Shown: positions 5,532 to 8,049 of the stretch, one piece after another
Layout: each line of letters starts with the position of its first letter
Numbering within the stretch: the stretch's first letter is position 1
Source of the DNA: JBFKPQ01 sp041628225
GTDB taxonomy: Bacteria > Actinomycetota > Acidimicrobiia > Spongiisociales > JAENVV01
Length of the DNA: 8,049 bases
Direction of reading: 5' to 3'
NCBI GenBank assembly: GCA_041628225.1
Contig: JBFKPQ010000099.1
Coordinates: 1 to 8,049, forward strand
Made by a program: the position numbers and the translations under genes
Notes under the pieces: generated by a model
The model's database searches: none
The model's input: only the letters and a program-made list of their open reading frames with translations
Told to the model about the DNA's origin: nothing

Positions 5532-6607
5532 CAGAACGTCACGGCTACCGAGATGAGGTCCTCGCGTCCCAGGTTGCCGGCCGTGGCCTGGATGGCGCGG
5601 TCGGCCTCCGAAAGGGGGAACTCGTGCGACACCATGCTGTCGAGGCGCGGGTCCGAGGCGAGTTGGCGCGTTGCCCAGTGGTAGCCGGCGGACGATGCTC
5701 CGAAGGCTCCCCGCAGGGTGATCTCCTTCGTCACGATGATGTCCGTGAACAACTGGTTGACCGGTGTGGTTCCTTTCGTGGAGGCGAGGACGACCCGTCC
5801 TCCGGCCGTCACGAGATCGAGCGCGAGCGGGACGGCCTCGGAGTCGTTGCTCGTCACGTCGATGACGACATCGGGCCGGGATCCGAGCGAATCGGCGACG
5901 GCGCTCTCCACGTCCTCGCGGTCGGCGTAGGCGATCATGTCGGCTCCCAGCTGCCGGGCGAGGTCGAGCCGGTCGGCATCGTCGGCCAGCCCGGTCACGC
6001 CGACCCATCCCGCACCCGCCGCCTTGGCTGCGACGAGGGACGACAGGCCGCGTGGCCCGGGACCCAGGACGAGGACGTTCTCCCCGACTTGGAGATTCGG
6101 TATCTCGACACTCCAGGTGAATCCGGCGGCCAGCGGATGAGCGAAGGTCGCCACGACGGCGGGGATCGAGTCGGAGACGACGTGGAGGCGGGCGCCAGGG
6201 TCGAGATACAGATATTCGGCCAAGCCACCCCAGAGGCCCGGCGGTTCCGTCGACGGCAGCTGGCCATAGGCGTTCACGGGGCGTCGGAACGTGCACGATG
6301 AGATACCCCCCGTGCACCGACGGCACGCCCCGCAGCGGATGGAACTCTCGACCACGACACGAGTTCCGAGGGGCAGTCCGAAGTCGCTGGCCTGGTGCGC
6401 GATCCGGCCGACGACCTCATGGCCGGGGATGAGTGGGTAGCGCACGAGACGGCTCGTCCCTTCCCACGCCTGCACCTCGACCCCGGAGATCCCGGTTGCC
6501 TCTACCGCCAGCCACCCACCGTGTTCCACGTCCGCGATGGGCAATCTCGTGGCGGTGAACCGCTTCGGCTCCACGAGGATCATCGCCCGAGCTTCGGAAG
6601 CATTCAC
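5531..6607 (-). CDS. Zinc-type medium-chain dehydrogenase/reductase (alcohol dehydrogenase-like)
   Basis: A 358-residue MDR protein. The GroES-like N-terminal domain has PGHEVVGRI (61-69; His63 and Glu64) and a structural-zinc-like Cys cluster CGACRRCTGGISSC (92-105; Cys92, 95, 98, 105, one residue tighter than the usual spacing). The nucleotide-binding domain begins with VLVLGPGPRG (178-186), a GxGxxG Rossmann motif. The expected catalytic-zinc Cys in the GICGTD-type motif is Ser41 (GISGVEV), the proton-relay Ser/Thr is Val43, and the EPL glutamate is His157 (AHPLAAGF). Classic zinc-alcohol chemistry is therefore doubtful; the substrate is unknown, and NAD(P) binding is likely. The GTG start at 6607 is chosen for GGAGGT nine bases upstream; an in-frame ATG at codon 9 has no such site. 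The gene heads an operon with the lipid kinase, and its stop overlaps the kinase start. Confidence 0.86.
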   Translation of the reverse strand: MNASEARAMILVEPKRFTATRLPIADVEHGGWLAVEATGISGVEVQAWEGTSRLVRYPLIPGHEVVGRIAHQASDFGLPLGTRVVVESSIRCGACRRCTGGISSCTFRRPVNAYGQLPSTEPPGLWGGLAEYLYLDPGARLHVVSDSIPAVVATFAHPLAAGFTWSVEIPNLQVGENVLVLGPGPRGLSSLVAAKAAGAGWVGVTGLADDADRLDLARQLGADMIAYADREDVESAVADSLGSRPDVVIDVTSNDSEAVPLALDLVTAGGRVVLASTKGTTPVNQLFTDIIVTKEITLRGAFGASSAGYHWATRQLASDPRLDSMVSHEFPLSEADRAIQATAGNLGREDLISVAVTF

Positions 6608-6732
6608 GCTGGGGGGACCTCCATGGTGGCGGCAGTGTACCGATGCCCGAGAACTTCATTGAATTCGCCCCTGGCCATATCCTCGGCCGGTTCGGAAGCG
6701 GGTATCGTGCTCGGACGAGCAAGGGAAGATGC
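6608..6732. promoter_or_regulatory. Divergent promoter region between the dehydrogenase and aminotransferase genes
   Basis: This 125-bp stretch separates two divergently read genes and should hold both promoters. For the minus-strand operon, TACACT (6639-6634) is a reasonable -10 element, with only a weak -35 (TTCAAT near 6663-6658). It would give a leader of about 20 bases before GGAGGT. For the plus-strand gene, TATCCT (6678-6683) and TATCGT (6703-6708) are possible -10 elements, but neither has a convincing -35. The individual boxes are uncertain; the overall role follows from gene orientation. Confidence 0.5.
6617..6622 (-). promoter_or_regulatory. Ribosome binding site deciding the dehydrogenase GTG start
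   Basis: On the minus strand GGAGGT is followed by nine bases (six of them C) and then GTG at 6607-6605. An ATG at 6603-6601 is in another frame, so the GTG is the supported start. Confidence 0.6.
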
Positions 6733-7926
6733 ATGTCACGGATATCTGAGCGAGTCGGCGCCATCGAACCCTCGGCCACACTGGCTATCACCTCCAAGGC
6801 GAAGTCTTTGCGGGCCGCGGGAGTCCCGGTCATCGGGTTCGGCGCGGGCGAGCCCGACTTCCCGACACCCGCCCATATCGTCGAAGCGGCGCGCGCTGCG
6901 TGCGCCGACCCTCGCAACCACAAGTACTCGGCGACCGCCGGCCTTCCTGAGCTGCGGGAGGCGATCGCCACCAAGACGGAGCGCGATTCGGGGTGGGCCG
7001 TCGATCCCGGCCAGGTGCTCGTGACCAACGGCGGCAAGATGGCGGTATTCGAGTCGCTGGCGACCTTGCTCGATCCCGGCGACGAGGTCTTGCTGGTGGC
7101 GCCGTATTGGGTGACCTATCCCGAGGCGATCCGGCTGACTGGAGCGATTCCGGTGGTCGTGCCGACCGACATGGCTTCGGGGTTCCGAGCTTCGGTCGAC
7201 CAGCTCGAGGCGGCTCGGACCGAGCGAACGAAGGCCCTGCTGTTCGTGTCGCCCTCGAATCCCACGGGAGCCGTCTACAGCCCGTCCGACGTCGAAGTGA
7301 TCGGCCGGTGGGCGGCAGAGCGTGGCCTGTGGGTCGTCACGGACGAGATCTACGAACACCTCGTGTACGACGATGCCGTGTTCACATCGATGCCGGCGGT
7401 CGTGCCCGAGATCGCCGACCGTTGCGTCGTCCTCAACGGCGTGGCCAAGACCTATGCCATGACCGGATGGCGGGTCGGCTGGATGATCGGCCCGTCCGAC
7501 GTGATCAAGGCGGCGACGAACCTCCAGTCCCACGCCACGTCGAACGTCGACAACGTCGCCCAACGAGCCGCCTTGGCAGCCGTCGCCGGGCCGCTCGATC
7601 CCGTCCATGAGATGCGAGAGGCTTTCGATCGTCGGCGCCGCACGATGGTCGGCCTCCTGCGCGACATCGAAGGAGTCGACTGTCTCACTCCCGAAGGAGC
7701 GTTCTACGCCTTCCCGTCGTTCGAACGGTTGGTGGGACGCGAGTTCGCCGGAACGAGACCGGAGTCGACGCTCGACCTCGCCGCCGTGATCCTCGAGAAG
7801 GCCCATGTGGCGCTCGTACCCGGAGAGGCGTTTGGTGCTCCCGGCTACATGCGGATGAGCTATGCGCTCGGCGACGCCGATCTCGCCGAAGGCCTCGAGC
7901 GCCTCGGCGAGTTTCTGTCGCCCTAG
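6733..7926 (+). CDS. aspC: Class I PLP-dependent aminotransferase, aspartate aminotransferase type
   Basis: A 397-residue fold-type I aminotransferase of the Ib aspartate aminotransferase group. Motifs in order are FGAGEPDFPTP (37-47), HKYSATAGLPELREAI (63-78), APYWVTYPE (123-131; Trp126 stacks on PLP in this family), SPSNPTGAVY (173-182; Asn176), TDEIYEHLVYD (203-213; Asp204 and Tyr207), NGVAKTYAMTGWRVGW (235-250; Schiff-base Lys239, Arg247), and GYMRMSYA (371-378; Arg374 for the substrate carboxylate). All key residues are present, so it should be active, moving amino groups between aspartate (or a related amino acid) and 2-oxoglutarate in the cytoplasm. The exact substrate range (aspartate, prephenate, aromatic) cannot be read from sequence. 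The ATG at 6733 follows AAGGGAAG; the open frame to 6643 adds 30 residues unlike the family. It meets the next gene tail to tail with a 4-base overlap. Confidence 0.93.
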   Translation: MSRISERVGAIEPSATLAITSKAKSLRAAGVPVIGFGAGEPDFPTPAHIVEAARAACADPRNHKYSATAGLPELREAIATKTERDSGWAVDPGQVLVTNGGKMAVFESLATLLDPGDEVLLVAPYWVTYPEAIRLTGAIPVVVPTDMASGFRASVDQLEAARTERTKALLFVSPSNPTGAVYSPSDVEVIGRWAAERGLWVVTDEIYEHLVYDDAVFTSMPAVVPEIADRCVVLNGVAKTYAMTGWRVGWMIGPSDVIKAATNLQSHATSNVDNVAQRAALAAVAGPLDPVHEMREAFDRRRRTMVGLLRDIEGVDCLTPEGAFYAFPSFERLVGREFAGTRPESTLDLAAVILEKAHVALVPGEAFGAPGYMRMSYALGDADLAEGLERLGEFLSP

Positions 7927-8049
7927 TCCCGGATGACGATGTCGACGATCGAGGGCGGAGGGCGGTAGGCCAGTCGATTCAACGGCGACAGCGTTGCGGC
8001 AGGGTGGGCCACGGGAACGACGGTGTGGCCTTTCGACTGCGCCGCCAAC
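7923..8049 (-). CDS. C-terminal fragment of an unrecognised protein (5' end outside window)
   Basis: On the minus strand a frame is open from the window edge (first full codon at 8048) to TAG at 7925-7923, giving 41 residues that end in PPPSIVDIVIRD. About 83% of its codons end in G or C, as in the real genes here, and the two other minus-strand frames read as arginine- and proline-rich shadow. It therefore looks like the true end of a gene convergent with the aminotransferase. The stop overlaps that gene's stop in CTAG. I do not recognise the family from so short a tail, and no motif, membrane segment or signal is visible. Confidence 0.55.
   Translation of the reverse strand, partial: LAAQSKGHTVVPVAHPAATLSPLNRLAYRPPPSIVDIVIRD

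Noticed and set aside
5624..6301. Long plus-strand open frame opposite the dehydrogenase
   Set aside because: High-GC DNA gives long antisense frames; its translation has no recognisable motif, while the minus strand encodes a clear MDR protein.
6643..6732. Thirty-residue N-terminal extension of the aminotransferase
   Set aside because: The extra residues do not resemble the family N-terminus and overlap the likely promoter region; ATG 6733 follows a purine-rich AAGGGAAG.

Overview
The window is high-GC bacterial DNA (around 65-70% GC in coding stretches, strong G/C preference at third codon positions, several GTG starts, GGAGG-type Shine-Dalgarno sites). The paired dynamin-like/YfjP-like GTPases and the style of the aspartate aminotransferase point to an actinobacterium, possibly from a deep lineage such as Acidimicrobiia. 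The phylum-level call is inference from protein resemblance; the class-level one is a guess. No mobile element, CRISPR array, rRNA or tRNA was seen.

Layout: (1) 1-3475, plus strand: a tightly packed, translationally overlapping set of three membrane-related genes. These are the C-terminal part of a dynamin-family GTPase (cut by the window edge), a second G-domain membrane protein of the YfjP type, and an MscS-type mechanosensitive channel. (2) 3476-3719: a 244-bp gene-free stretch of lower GC (about 53% over its first 120 bases) with short palindromes, an imperfect direct repeat and a strong 12-bp (15-bp with one bulge) hairpin ending just upstream of the next Shine-Dalgarno site. (3) 3720-4565, plus: an eIF-2B alpha/beta/delta-like (sugar-phosphate isomerase superfamily) protein. 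(4) 4566-6607, minus: a two-gene operon made of an MDR zinc-type dehydrogenase with unusual active-site residues followed by a diacylglycerol/lipid kinase-like protein, overlapping by one base. (5) 6608-6732: a divergent promoter region. (6) 6733-7926, plus: a class I aspartate-type aminotransferase. (7) 7923-8049, minus: the C-terminal end of an unrecognised gene.

How the genes fit together: the first three genes probably form one transcription unit concerned with the cytoplasmic membrane (GTP-driven membrane remodelling plus tension-gated release of solutes). The lipid kinase on the other strand also acts on membrane lipids, but is a separate unit. Both convergent gene pairs meet with no spacer: their stop codons sit inside the palindromes TGATCA and CTAG. 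Nothing resembles a defence island or other clearly foreign system. The parts most worth a second look are the GTPase-GTPase-channel operon, the structured low-GC leader before the eIF-2B-like gene, and two enzymes whose usual catalytic residues are replaced.
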